In this document: positions 41,638 to 54,981 of the stretch, one piece after another | Numbering within the stretch: the first letter of the stretch is position 1 | Layout of the letters: each line of letters opens with the position of its first letter | Assembly: GCA_025529335.1 (NCBI GenBank) | Contig: JAMYHX010000277.1 | Coordinates: 1 to 55,775, forward strand | DNA length: 55,775 nt | Reading direction: 5' to 3' | Origin: Rhizopus sp. PT2906 | Taxonomy: Eukaryota > Mucoromycota > Mucoromycetes > Mucorales > Rhizopodaceae | Position numbers and translations under genes: made by a program | The notes under the pieces: model-generated | The model's input: the letters and a program-made list of their open reading frames with translations, nothing else | The model's database searches: none | What the model was told of the DNA's origin: nothing

Positions 41638-44600
41638 ATGTTTACTGCTTCACATATTAAAGACAACCAAGAATATGGGGGTTCCTTTATTCATAGTTAT
41701 GGTTCAAAGAAATTCGTTAGACCAAAATTGGATAATGTCCTAGATGCGGTTGCACAAGCAAGATTTAATGAAAAAAAATGGGTTTGGATAGAAGATGACA
41801 ATGAAGGATATGTTAGAGGACATATCATTAATGAAAATAACGACAAAGTAGAGATAGAATATGAAAGTGGAAGGGTAAGCTAATGAATATGATCAACAAG
41901 TAGATATTCATATCGTGTTTAAAAGACAACCTTTGTGAGCAGCGCAAAAATAAAGCCAATGAACCCACCAAAGTTTGATATGGTTGATGATATGGCTGAG
42001 CTTACTCACTTGAATGAACCTTCAGTGATTCATAATCTCACTGTTAGATATAAAGCAAATCACGTTTATGTAAAATAGACAATATTATCAAAAAAATGAA
42101 TGTATAAACTAACTCACCATAGACCTATTCTGGCCTTTTCTTAGTGGCTGTAAACCCTTATAGAAACCTTTCTATATACACTGATGAGTATATTCAATCT
42201 TATAAAGGCAGAAGAAGGGGTGAAATGCCTCCTCATATCTATGCGGTTGCAGATCAAGCCTATCATGACATGGTCCAAGATAGAGAAAATCAATCCATCT
42301 TGATCACGTAAGCTTTGTTGATAATGAAAAACTGGAAATGTTAATATATTGTTGAAAAAAAAAAGGGGTGAATCGGGTGCAGGAAAGACAGAGAATACCA
42401 AAAAGGTTATTCAGTATTTAACAGAAGTTGCATCTATTGATAAACATGCGAATCAACTTCAACATCAAATACTACAAGCAAATCCTATACTTGAATCGTT
42501 TGGTAATGCACAAACAATACGTAACAACAATTCATCTAGATTTGTAAGATAACATAAACATAAAGAAAAAGAGAAACTAATGAGTGTTTTGTAGGGTAAA
42601 TTCATCCGTATTGAATTTAATAGTAGAGCTCAAATCTGTGGTGCAAATATTGAATGGTATTTATTGGAAAAGTCTCGAGTACATTATCAAACTTCAAAAG
42701 AAAGAAATTATCATGTTTTCTATCAATTGTTAGAGGCAGATGAAGATGTTAAAAGTAAATATTGATCCTATATTCTCTTACTCTAATATTAACGATCAAA
42801 TAGAGCAATTATTATTGGACGGATGCGCTAATGATTATAACTTTCTAAAGCAATCTAATAAGCGAATTGAAGGTGTAGATGATAAAGAGGAATATAATAA
42901 TCTTGTGGTAAATATTTAGTCCTTGATAATGAGCCAACGTTTGATATAACCAATACCCTTAGAGTGCATTGGACATTATGGGTCTTACAGAAAAGGAAAA
43001 ATTGGATCTGTTTAGAGTAGTTTCTGCTATACTTCATCTTGGCAATATTTCAATTACCAACTATTCAGAGCGTGCTGACATCAAGAATTTTGATACAGTT
43101 GAACGCGTCTGTCATTTACTTGGCATATCTGCAGAAGAGTTCAAAAAGAGTTTATTATCACCACGCATCAAAGCAGGAAGAGATTGGGTGGCTCAAGCCA
43201 AATCGCCTGCTCAGGTCATTGCCAGTATTGACGCTTTAGCTAAAACACTGTATGAAAGAAACTTTGGATATCTGGTAGAACGTATAAATAAAGCAATTGA
43301 TGGTCAAAGAACAAAGGATAAATCTGGTTTTATTGGCGTATTGGATATAGCAGGATTTGAAATATTTGAAGTAAAAAAAGTAAATAAATATCCAGGGAGC
43401 AAGATATTAATACCGAATTCATAGGTGAATAGCTTTGAACAACTTTGTATAAATTATACAAATGAAAAGCTGCAGCAATTCTTTAATCAAAACATGTTTG
43501 AATTGGAACAAGAAGAATACCAAAAAGAGAAGATAAACTGGAACTATATTGACTTTGGTAAAGACCTTCAACCGACGATTGACTTGATTGAAAAAACCAA
43601 TGTAAGTCTTTTGTGTGGACTTTTTCGATAGTGTGTTTACATAACCAAATAACATAGCCTGTGGGCATTTTGTCTTGCTTGGAAGAAGAATGTGTAGCAC
43701 CAAGAGGAAGTGATCAACGTTTCCTGCAAAAGTTGAACAAGTTTTGTGACAATGATAATCCAGATGCAAAGTATAAAAGCACACGATTCCAGGACGGGTT
43801 CATATTGAAGCATTATGCGGGAGATGTGGAATATTCAGTAGATGGATGGATAGAGAAGAACAAGTATCCTCTTAATGAAGACATTACTCGTTTATTGGCA
43901 AAGTCAACACAAAAGCATATAGCTAGACTATTTGAAGACTATGAAGAAGATAATAATGATCATAGCAGTAATGGAAACACCAATGGCTTCGTTTCCATGC
44001 TCAAAATTCGTAAAGGAAGTGGATCATTCAGAACAGTTGGCCAAAGACATAAACAACAGCTATTGTCTTTAATGAACACTCTGTACATGACACACCCACA
44101 TTTTGTTCGCTGTATCCTACCCAATGACAAAAAGCGTGCTGGTGATATTCAAACAAAATTAGTGTTGGATCAACTGAGATGTAATGGTGTATTGGAAGGT
44201 ATCCGTATCTGCCGCAAAGGGTTCCCTAATCGTCTGTCATTTGATGAGTTCAGAAAAAGATACGGTATTCTATATCCCAGTCTACTGAACAGAGATTCGT
44301 TTATTGATGGAAGAACAGCATGTCAGATATTACTTGATCAAATCGACCTAGACAAGGAGAGATACCAGATCGGTATGACCAAAGTATTCTTCAAAGCAAC
44401 AGTATTGGCAGAATTAGAGGAGCTACGAGACAATAAACTGGGTGTTTGTATTACTCAATTCCAAGCATATTGCCGTGGTCGTCTGGCTCGACATCACCAG
44501 AGTAGCTTTGCTCGACAGACTGAAGCTATCCGTATTATGCAACGTAATACTCGTATCTATATCTCTCTTCGTGAATGGCCATGGTGGAGAATCTATGCTA

Positions 44601-45468
44601 AGCTGAAGCCACTTAATGCTGCATACCGTGTTGACGTACAAATGCGAGAAAAAGATCAAAAGATTCACGCTCTAGAGAATCAGTTAGAGGAACAAAAAGG
44701 TGTTATTGCTGAGGCTACCTCACGTAGTCAAGAATTTGAAAATCAGAATACTGAACTAAAGCAACTCATTATGGATGAACAATCTGTTATTCAAGAACTG
44801 GAAGAGAGTAAACAGGAGCTGTTCCAGAAATTCACACTTGCAGAAGAACGCATCGAGGAATTAGAATCTGAGCTAACCCAAAAGACGAAATTTATAGAGG
44901 AAAATCACAAAATATTAGAACAAAAGACAGAAGAGGTTCAGCTTGAATTGGAGAAAAAGGAAGAAGAAAATCAAATGCTCAGAGAGCGATTGGAAGCTTT
45001 GGAGAATGAAAATGAAAAGATAAAGCAATTCTTAGTAGAACAACAAGATGAGTATAATAAAGAAATTAATCAAAAGGACGAGCAAATACTCCAACTTGAA
45101 TTGAGCAACAAACAGCATGTAGATAGTCTTCATATAGAAATAGAATCACTAACAGAGAAACTAAAAGAAACCGAGAGTAGTAAAGAGCAAGAAAGTCAAA
45201 CAAATCATGAAAATATTGCACGTTTAGAATCAACCATAAGACAACTAGAAGAGGCATTAGCTATTGAAACGGATACCCGAAAGGATTGGCAAACCAAATA
45301 TGAACAACTCAAGGAGGATTGGGATAATTTAACAGCTTTAGTACGAGAAGAGTCCGAGCATGCTAAAGCACGAATATCAAGGTAATCTTATAGAACAAGA
45401 AAAGAATCAAAATAACTAAAACTAAAAGTAGATTTGATCAAGCTTTGAGTGGACTAAAATCACTTTAA
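41638..45468 (+). CDS. Class II myosin heavy chain with an unusually short tail
   Basis: Actin motor, probably of the cytokinetic ring. Ten exons give 1118 residues. Order: SH3-like N-terminal domain (KKWVWIEDDNEGYVRGHI); motor with P-loop TGESGAGKTENTKK near 190, switch I NNNSSRFGKFIRIEF, switch II GVLDIAGFEIFEVNSFEQL, HFVRCILPNDKKRAG and LRCNGVLEGIRICRKGFPNR; IQ segment FQAYCRGRLARHHQ; class II neck hallmark LREWPWWRIYAKLKPL; then a coiled coil of only about 290 residues. The last intron is inferred (GTAATC donor at 45382, AAAAG acceptor, exon 45429-45468, ending FDQALSGLKSL). If unspliced, it stops at 45383-45385 after ARISR. Either way the tail is far shorter than in other class II myosins (about 700 to over 1000 residues). 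Confidence 0.9.
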
Positions 45469-45536
45469 TGATACCAAAAATATAGAGTTCTTTTTCTCTT
45501 TTTTTTTTCTTTTTTCTTTTGATCAAAACGACCTAT

Positions 45537-48433
45537 TTAATGAAGCAACTGCATAATTTCTAAAATTGCCTTCTGCATGCGATCTTGTCCTGACTTTTTG
45601 ACCTGAATACTCTTGATCACTTCCTTCGCCTCCATAATCTTGGCTACTTGTTGACTAGCATCGGATTGGGATACAAGTGTTCCAAATGCCACCACAAATC
45701 GATAAAGGTTTTCATCGTCATCCTCATCTTTCAATAGTTCTATAAGAGTTCCTGTAAAACCAAGCTGTACATCATCCTCTTGCTTAGAGGAAAGCAATAT
45801 GGCAAAGCTAATATAAAGATGTTATTTGACATTCTAGGAATGTTGAGCACTTTCTTACTTGACTGCTAATGTACTCTGGGCTAATCTTGCTGCTTTCGAC
45901 TTGAACCTACCAGTAATATCGACCTGCATGATTTCTGCTACTAAGGCGCGTTTCTCCCACATGATTTGACGGCCATGTTCTGTGTTGAACAGATTAGCCA
46001 GCGCACGGAAGGCAAGCATAGCATTTGTTACATTTCCGGCTGATGTGGGCGATAGACCGCCAGCTATTTTTATGAAATTAACTATATCCTGTACCGTACT
46101 ATTTAGTTCCTCAGGATAGTATAAAGCAAGCAAGCGAAGGAGGTCCAGTGCGGGGAATCGTTTGTCTTCTGGCCACATTGTACACATTTTAACAATCACT
46201 GCAAGTGATACAGCGCTTGCTTTTCCAGCTGGATCTTTGATATAACAGATAATGGCTTCTAAATCTTGGAGTTCTTCATCATACAAATGTACTGGCGCTA
46301 GTTCAGCGCTGAAAGAATAGATCTTGTTCCTTACAGCATCCAAATTAGCTTGTTTGAGTGTCAAGTAGTTTTTCTGCATTATATTAGTCAAGTAGTTCGC
46401 CTTTATACTTGTAAACTTACAATTGGTAAAACTTTTCCTGTTGTACTAGAGGTTCGGTATGAATTTCCTCCCGTGAAGGGATCGCTGTAGTTTGCTGATG
46501 AGGAAGCTGGTGCAGTGGATTGTGTAGGACGATAGGAGCCTTGGCCAGTGAAAGGGTCTACAAAGGCACCTGATGTATTGGCAGTTTGATAGTTCGGCAC
46601 TGGTGTGTATCTATTTGCTCCTGTGAAAGGATCTTGATATTCGCCGGATCCTATATTGACAGTTCCTGTATTTTTGATAATAAATGTTGCAACTTCTTCT
46701 CTAAATGACTGAGGAAGATCATGTTTTATTAAAAACTTTTCTGCAGCATCGTAAGGGTTCTCTAAGAGTAGTTGTTAGATATTAAGTATTTATCAGTGAT
46801 TCGTCTTACGGGTGACATTGTATGGAAGTTTAAGATTGCCACCTGGCCCAGCTCCAACATCAATGTCAAATACGTAATCATATTCTTTTCCCTCATAAAT
46901 TTGCTTATTAGAGCCTGATCCAACACCTCCAACGACTTCGCCAATCTTTTGCCAGCTTTGTGTTTGACTACTCCACTGGTGTGCTTCAACATTTGCCCCT
47001 ACATTAACCATAATAACTTGACCTTCCTTTGTTCCTGGCTTAGTCAATACTTCAGGCCCAGGTAGATCATTCTTGTTAACATCACCAATTTGATTTCTAT
47101 CATGAGATGTAAGAACAAAAAAAAAAAAAAAAAAAAAAAAACGATAAGCGATGATGTTGCTACTTACGATGGTATAGCCTGATTTGCTAAAAGCTCATCA
47201 AATTCCTATGAATCCAGTTAGGAAAGAAAAGAAGTGTATCATGCAGCGCTCCCAACCTTTAATACTTCGGCAGGCGCCATTCTCTTTTCATCACGAGTAA
47301 ATACACGAGCTACTGAATCACTTCCACCAACGACTATATCACCATTTGGTAATCCTGCGACCGACCAGACTGAAATACAGGGTTGCTGAATGGTCTGAAC
47401 ACATTCTCCATCTTTGCGTTCGAGTTAATTTATGTGTAAAGATTTTATATGGTCATTTATACCTTTCCACACACGCACAGTGCGATCTTCCCCTGATGAG
47501 ATAAATTCTCCTGAGTCTAAAACATCTACAGAGTATACAAAGGAAGTATGTCCATACAACACTTGTAAACAGGTTCCATCCAGTTTCCAAACACGCAAGG
47601 TTCTAGTAAAGAAGCAATTAGTGTCTCACAATTGATTTTACTGTTCTATAACTCACGCATCATTTGAGCAAGATACGAATGTGTCATTTGTCACTAGAGC
47701 TAAACCTCTAACAGCATCAGTATGACCTTGATAAGTGTGTGCAAGCTTTCCATTCTTCCATAATTTAATTGTTTTATCAGCCGAAGCTGTCAAAATAGTA
47801 TCATCATTCAAGGGAAGTACAGCCCAAACAGCTGCTTCATGTCCCTCGAGCGAATAAGCCTTTTGAAATTCTTTCCAAACAATAACCTTCCTATGCATAT
47901 GTTGTCAGATAACTTTACAAAGTACTACAGTAGCAATTACTTGTCCCATGAGCCAGAAACAATATAGCCAGATGGTGTTGTCTTTAATGTTGTGACATTC
48001 TCAGTATGTCCAATAAGAGTATAAAGAGGCTCAGCAGGCTGATTAGGCTGATAGACATTGATGAACTTGTCAGAGCCACTAGAAACGATTAAGCCTATTG
48101 AATGTCAGTCGATAAGCCCTTCTTTCTCTGTCTCTCTGCTTCAATAAAAAAAAAACCTTCTGGAAAAGCCTCATTTGGCTTAATAATGGCCAAAGAATTA
48201 ACAAAGTGACCATGTCCCAAGTAAATGTTGTGAAGTGAAAAGACATTGGGTGCAATACGAGACCAGGAACGAACTGTTTTATCACGAGCTGCTGAAATAA
48301 TGAGGTCGTCCGTTGCTGCTACTACCGCTTTTATCTAATGAAGAGTAAGTAAAATAGCAGTAATCGAGGTCACAATTACATCTTGGTCATGTCCAGCTAG
48401 CACTGACGCTAATTTATAGGGTTGAGTCGACAT
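45537..48433 (-). CDS. DOA1: Ubiquitin-binding WD40-PFU-PUL protein Doa1/Ufd3/PLAA
   Basis: Adaptor of Cdc48/p97 that binds ubiquitin in degradation and endosomal sorting. The multi-exon gene starts MSTQPYKLASVLAGHDQD (ATG 48433). WD40 blades follow: SAARDKTVRSWSRIAPNVFS; TPSGYIVSGSWDK; WAVLPLNDDTILTASADKTI; VTNDTFVSCSNDATLRVWK; GEDRTVRVWK. Next is the PFU domain (VLTKPGTKEGQVIMVNVGAN; YEGKEYDYVFDIDVGAGPGG). The linker holds three copies of DPFTG followed by an aromatic-Arg/Thr motif. The PUL domain is armadillo-like (KASAVSLAVIVKMCTMWPED; LAFRALANLFNTEHGRQIMW) and ends ILEIMQLLH. Estimated at about 770 residues, as in the family. An intron holds A26 (47117-47142). It converges with myosin, 68 bp between stops. 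Confidence 0.94.
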
Positions 48434-48694
48434 ATTGAGAGAGAAAGTAAAAGAAAAAAGAGCATACGCGTCATTTGCATTGTATTTATTCGCCATTTAC
48501 AACCCCGTCTGTAAAATCTCGGAGATCTTTTTCATTGTTCAGAGTACGGACATGATGAAGATGTGCCTGAAAGCACTCAGTTGACAGGTTAGATACTTTT
48601 GAGAATTGACTTTCTCAAAGCATAAACAAACAATTTGACCCTGAAAAATTCTGATACGGATTATAGGAACCTCTTGCTGCATTTATTTTTGTCT

Positions 48695-50204
48695 TTATTG
48701 ACTGTTCACATTGTTTAATAAGGTCAACAATTGTTCGTACATTGCAAATTGAATGGCTCCTCCTATAATGTTTGTTGTGTGAGTAATGTAATTCGTTTAT
48801 ATTTATGAAGCTACCTGGAGCAATTCGAATGATACGAAGCCATGAACCACGGAAAAAGGACGTGATTCCTTCTTGTTTTGCCATCGATTTTACACAATCC
48901 CATGTATTTTTATAGGAACTTCCTGAATCTTGTAATCTGCATTCTATCAGTACTCTGAATGATGTGATATCATTTCGTATTTACCTTGTCTTTACAACAT
49001 CAGGAGGTGAGTTTAGGACACCGACAAGCACATTGGCCATGCCTCCACTAAACTATGACCATGTCAATATACACTAAAGAGCTTTGTTTCCAATACATAC
49101 CATATGTTGCCATGGTTGCAAAGAAGCATTTGGGTCGCTTGAAGCTTTTTGAAACATGGCTTTTAACTCAATGTATGCAGTAAATTTAACCAAAAGACCT
49201 ATATTATAAAGCTTAATGTATAAAAAAAAATACCATGCAACCTTACCCCATGACTGTCGAGCCACAGTAGCCAATAACCCACTATAAAGCGCTGTAAACC
49301 TAGGCAGATATGCGTGCGTTAGTATCTACTTCTTTTTAAGATCCTGCCTCTTTACCCTTCTTGACGAACAATAATAGACGCAGTGTTAATCAGTCCATGG
49401 TACTTTCTTTGCTTTTGATTTTGCACAATCTCAGTTTGTTGCCTTACTTTGATCATTTCAAGAGGTGTTACTACAAAGCATCCTTTTTAGCAATGCTTCT
49501 TCTTTTCTTTTGCATCATGAACCATACCTAGCGTCACGGCTTGAGTGATGCCCGTACAGATCTTGGTATATATTTTAGTATGAGAAAAGGTCATCATTCA
49601 TATACTTACACCAGCTAAACCTGCTGAACTGTGTGATGGCAACACTGTTCCTTCCAATTTTTCAAAGATTGGCTTATAAAACGCTAAACCCATATATTGA
49701 AGTGATATTCTTGGTCCTACTATACATAAAACAGGCAGTGTTCCTCTATAAAATGCTATAATTATGCAGATTAATAACCAACAAAAAGCTACATCTTGTC
49801 TTCATTATTTTACCTGTGAATCCCTCTTGTCTAAATACATTTCTAAATGCTTGAACTATTCCTTGCTTATAATGTGTCGAAGCTTGAAGAGACTGGTGAT
49901 TTTTATGCAACAATGAAAAATGACGCTTTGCCTCTCTTTTATAAACAAAACTAAATAATTACCTGGAACCGTGTCTTTATAACATCCGTTGGCTATTCAG
50001 GACATTTGATAAAAATAAGCAAAAACGAGAAATGACCTTTAAGCCTATATTCGAACCTGCATAATCAATATCTCGACCGTTCCTGCACCTGCGCCTGCTA
50101 AAGTCGAGTTCTACCAAAAGATAAAATATTGAATGAAAAGGTGATGTCAAACATTTTGATTGCTTTACAATAACACTAGGCTTTGCTTTTGTTTGTTCTG
50201 TCAT
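48695..50204 (-). CDS. Mitochondrial carrier family (SLC25) transporter
   Basis: Inner-membrane metabolite carrier with about 12 short exons, roughly 300 residues, starting MTEQTKAKPSVI. It shows three repeats with the carrier signature P-x-D/E-x-x-K-x-R: AGTVEILIMQPTDVIKTRFQ; GITQAVTLVTPLEMIKVRQQ; VLVGVLNSPPDVVKTRLQD. Each is followed by an RQEGF/KQEGI type loop (VFRQEGFTAFYRGTLPVL; MAKQEGITSFFRGSWLRI). Ending: RIAPGGAIQFAMYEQL. The second-repeat stretch GLLATVARQSWG resembles the succinate/fumarate (Sfc1) and related di/tricarboxylate group, but the substrate cannot be fixed from sequence. One donor (CAG/GTTCGA) is weak. It is minus-strand, 260 bp upstream of the DOA1 start. Confidence 0.88.
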
Positions 50205-50327
50205 AGGATGAATTAAAAGAGAAGAAGAGAAGAAAAGGGGGAGAGTATTGGCTATCAATTGTCAGTCAAAAAATGTCATATCTATGTGTAACAGCAAACT
50301 CGTTTCCCATTTGCTGTAAAATAGTGT

Positions 50328-53191
50328 TTATTTTGGCTTTTCATAGTACATGTTTAGATCGATTCTTGTCAGTAAATCCTTGACAAAGACATCCAACCCT
50401 TTCTTTGCTTCGTGTTTTCCATACAAGTCACGGAACTCGTTATTGGTACTGTTAAGAATATTCCCTAGTCTTCCTGTTCCTTTTTCTTCCAAAACCTTCA
50501 ATACACGCACAAGCAGTCTGACATGTCTCTGAAAGTCATTAAATATATGATGGCACTTGGTAAGCAATTTATCTTCCTGTTGGTTCCTTGAATAACTATA
50601 ACTATCAATAACATTGGCAAACATCAACATGTCTTCAAGTATTGGTTGAAGGGTCTGAAAGATACGTTGCTGACTCTGTTTTAAAAAGCATTGATAGAGT
50701 ATTCGATCCAGGATATGCTCATGATAGCTCTTAAACATGTGAGGTTGCATAATAACAGAGACATATTCTGATGAACTAGATTCTGTTTTCCTATTTAATT
50801 CTTGTATTTGATCCATAAAAATATGCCATGTTTCATTAATAACCGTATCATGAACGTATCCTTGCAGTGAACGTAAGAACTGATCAAACTGAAAGCGATA
50901 TTGATATAGCCTGCTTAATGCATCCCCATTCAATCTGAGTTCATTTGTTCTCAATACACTGTATATCCGCTTGACTGTAGATGTTACTCGAAATAGCTGT
51001 AAGAGAAAGATGAATATACGGTTGTACTTTAGTTGAACATTCGACGTGATGACCATGTTTAGTGGATATCTTGCATCATAATGCAACTTTAAAAAACCAA
51101 ATGCGTTGAAGGCTATACAGTTGTATGTGCATCAGTATCTTTGTTTCAATAAACAGCTCTATTACCATTAGGATCCACAAGCACTTTGGCTTTCTCTACA
51201 CTAAATGCAAACAGTTCATCTTCCTTTACTGTCTCTAGCAAAATAGACCGCAGAGCTAGATTGAGATCAAAGAGCTGTGATGACCATTTTCCTGTTGATT
51301 TCAATCCAATCTTCCTTGTGCTCTCAAAAACCAAAGACTCGAGAGAAGAGACAAAGGCACTATTACCAAGTAAGAAGGTATCATGTAGCAACGAGAGATG
51401 GTACTGCAGTTTGAATTCATGTAAAAAGGTAGACATGTATGATTCATTTAGCATAGGGCACCATGCTTGTATGGGTTCTGTATAATTTAAGACTACAAAT
51501 GTACTAGATGTGGGTATAATGTCGCTACTATTGTTGTTGGTCAACTCTAGAAACTGCTTCAAGTTTCTTAAAAACTCTCCTTCAAAACGATCTTCACTCC
51601 ATGGTGGTAAATGGAAGGGATTGGTTGTATCTTCTATATGCACTGTGTCTTGTACGCTTTCTTTTTGATCTATTATACAACCTTGATTTTTACCAGAGTT
51701 ATATTCTCGAATACGCTGACAGACGTGCTGTATTTGCTGTAAATAACTGCTTGTATCACTTATTCTTAGTCTGCACCTTAACGGTAACCTTCTATCCATA
51801 TAGCATAAAGGATGATCAGGCATAGCTTGTCGTAGAAGCTGCAAGGTGATACCTGACCTAAGGATATGAATAGCTAGATCGACATTAATAAAGTAAGGAA
51901 AGATGGTATCTGGCCTGATCTAAAGTTTGTGTTAGTAAAATATATGGCATAAAATGTGTCCATACTTGATATTCTTCAAATGGTTCGCATGGTTCAGGTG
52001 CCTTGCAGATAAAGAACTCTTGATATGGGTCCTCAAGAGTGACATTTCCACTGCTCTCAAGACCAAGCCACTTGCTTAATATATTCAAGTAAGGTAGGTT
52101 GGTATAACAAAGCATCATCAAGCAAACATTCCTGTAAAAGGCAGAAGTGCCCGTATGAGCAAGATCAAACAGTTGGATTTCAGTGTATAAAAGATTTAAC
52201 AGTTCAGCTCCAAAGGGTATATGGAAATCATATGGTTTAGCATTTACGACGGACTCCTTATATGCTTTGGTTATTATTTGTTAAATACAATAAATTAACA
52301 TCCTACCTCAACCACATTTATCTTGCAGAGCCTATACAATCTCTCACATAACACGGATAGACTAGCTACATACTGATGCACTTTTAGTATCGATAAATCA
52401 TCCTTCAATGTATCAAACAGTTGAATAAGTGAGCTTTGAATATTGAAGAGTAATTCTAGTAAGCAACAAGCAAATGCCACTCCAGTTGATCCATATTGCC
52501 TATATGCTCATTTTTACATTCCCTCTTCATATAACAATGTTGAATCTTTCGTCTCACCTTGGGTTTAGCTGACACTGTTTTGCAACGTACTCTATTGCTT
52601 TCATATGACTTCCAAAGGTCAATATGCTATCTATGATTGGCTGAATGCTGGGTGCTGTTACGCCTGATATACGGAGTTGTCGAACAGACTTGAAACATTT
52701 TAGCCTGGAATCCCAAGTGAAATAGATCGAAGGTAAGCCAAGAATAGCTTGTATTAAGCTTATCACCAGTGGCCCTTCTTTCACAGTGATATAGCCTGTA
52801 GTCTCTAATATGGATTCGAAGCAATCAAATGGTGCTTCTGTTAGGAATGGTGTTTTCGTAGGTTGATGTCGAAAAGAAGAAGAATTGAAATTGTCCCAGG
52901 ACAGCGACTTGTGGTATATAGGCACTGGCTTCTCACCACTCCATTCGTCACATTCTTCTTCTTTATTATCTAAATCCATGCTTAGGCTATTAGCTGTGGT
53001 GATTGATTCAGTTGACGGAGGCTCGCTGTGAGTTGTAATAGATCCAGTTAGATCAAAAGGTTGATCAGGAGACAGACTCTTTAGATAAAGTACTTCGGCA
53101 TCTATTTATAAGTGAAGAAATAGGTAAGATCTCAACAGATGCTTTTGTTCATTAGAATACCATCTTGTCCAAGTTGCCATGGTGAGAACAT
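50328..53191 (-). CDS. Gamma-tubulin complex component, GCP5/GCP6-like
   Basis: Spc97/Spc98-family protein of the gamma-tubulin ring complex that nucleates microtubules. Six exons (53191-53161, 53101-52558, 52499-52307, 52256-51966, 51919-51166, 51112-50328) give 865 residues, starting MFSPWQLGQDDAEVLYLK. The GRIP1-like region has KEGPLVISLIQAILGLPSIY; LESSGNVTLEDPYQEFFICK is the conserved DPY.EFFI block; then FPYFINVDLAIHILRSG. GRIP2 begins AFGFLKLHYDARYPLNMVIT, then YNRIFIFLLQLFRVTSTV, the typical GCP C-terminal fold. It is too divergent for GCP2/3; length and the LG.PS.YF.WD motif favour GCP5/6 (Alp16-like), but GCP4 is not excluded. A T16 run on the gene strand (A16 at 53196-53211) lies 4 nt upstream of the ATG. 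Confidence 0.85.
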
Positions 53192-53432
53192 GGATAAAAA
53201 AAAAAAAAAAAGAGGAGAAAAATGAAAATAGAAAAGGGGAGCTTTGATTGGCGGGACTATTTGTTAAGCAACGCGTTCTAAGGTAGAGGCAACACTAAAA
53301 TTTAAGGCTCATGCATAGCTCTGTTTAAACAATGATCCCATACAATAATAACGCGCGTCAAAACAAAGTATTATTTTATAGCCTTATAAAAAGGCCCTGT
53401 TATTACACAATTATTGTTTATTTGGTATATTG

Positions 53433-54950
53433 TCACTCGTCTTCAGGTATTACTGGACCATTCAATATGTCTTTTGCAAGCTTCTGCTTCCATTTGGTGT
53501 AGTATCCACGTAGTTTTAGTTTCTCTAAAAGTAGTTGGTTGATATACTGCTGACTCGCCTCTGTCGCCTTTTTTTGCCTTGATAGATTATCTTCAACCAC
53601 AGAGATATATAGCTTGAGATTGGCAATCTCTTTTTTTAGAAGCTCCACTTCTGATTCGAGCATATGGCAATTACTGCAAGATGATGCTTTTCTGTCATTA
53701 TTACTAAATACTTCTTCCATTACCGGTGACCCTGATGATGAAGCGCTAGATTCTAATTCGTCCTCGCCATCTTCATCTCTTTGTACAGACTCTTCACTTT
53801 CATCTAGGATATCTTTATCCTTACTACTCTTGCTTATCACTGATCCTTCTTGATGCTCTCCATTTATAGTAGCTGTTGTCTCTATCTCACTCTCAACTTC
53901 ACTTTCTATTTCATTCGTCGCATCATTTTCCATTTCCTCTTCATCGACATCCGAATCATCGCATCTACGTCGCTTTATGAAATTTTTAGCAACTTGGATC
54001 AGTCGTTCAGGGTCACTGTTGATCCTCAACCGTTTTCGTCCTCCAGGAGGCAGTATAATAGGTTTTGGCTTGTGATCGTCGTCATCATCATCACCTTCGT
54101 ATTCTTTTAAATAGTCTGTTTCCATCTCGCCTTCCAATTCATCTCCTTCATTCGATTCAGGCTTTTCTTTCACTTTACGTTTGGTATTGAAATTAAACGA
54201 CAGGATGGATTTGTTCTTGTCTGATTCCGGATCATTAAAATCATACTCGTTTCCTAATAAATAATTGAAATAGCAATCGATTTTGTATCTATGCATCCAT
54301 CGTTTTATTCGTTGCGCAAACTGTGCGCGACCTGCGACGTTTTGGAGGCCCAGCATGGCAACTAATTGTGACCAATTTTTTATCTAGTAAACATATAAGT
54401 AATCTTGTCCTTTGCATATTGTACGTTGCTGTAATCAACTTACATCACCCTTTTGTAGTTTCTGTATCAGACGAAACAGATCCCATGTGGTATAGGATAT
54501 TCCATATAGATTGGTCTTGGGTACAGTTGATATTTTTCGTTCCGCTGTGCTGACTGCCTCCATACTGTTGAAATAATAAGGATCATGCTGTAGTATGAAC
54601 TGAATATATCCTTCAACAATATTATCTTCTGACACGTTTTTACCGGTTACAGTAAGTTCTCCATACTTTTCTATCGCTTCCTTATTCACCTTTAAGTTTT
54701 TGCTCTGATCAGTGGATTGCCTGACAATAGGTAAGGCCATGGTCATACAGCTGTTATTACTGTTATTTGTCTGTAGCCCATTGGATTGCGGTAGTCTAGA
54801 CAACGATGGTGACGACGACAATGATGGCGATGACTGTACTGTAGAAAACGAAGAAGGTGTGCTTTGAAGGGATAAACGATCGTGTCTGAGTGAATTAGAA
54901 GTAGATGGGATGGGTAAATTAAGTTGCTGTGTCTCATGTGGGCTCTTTGT

Positions 54951-54981
<31 letters not shown>

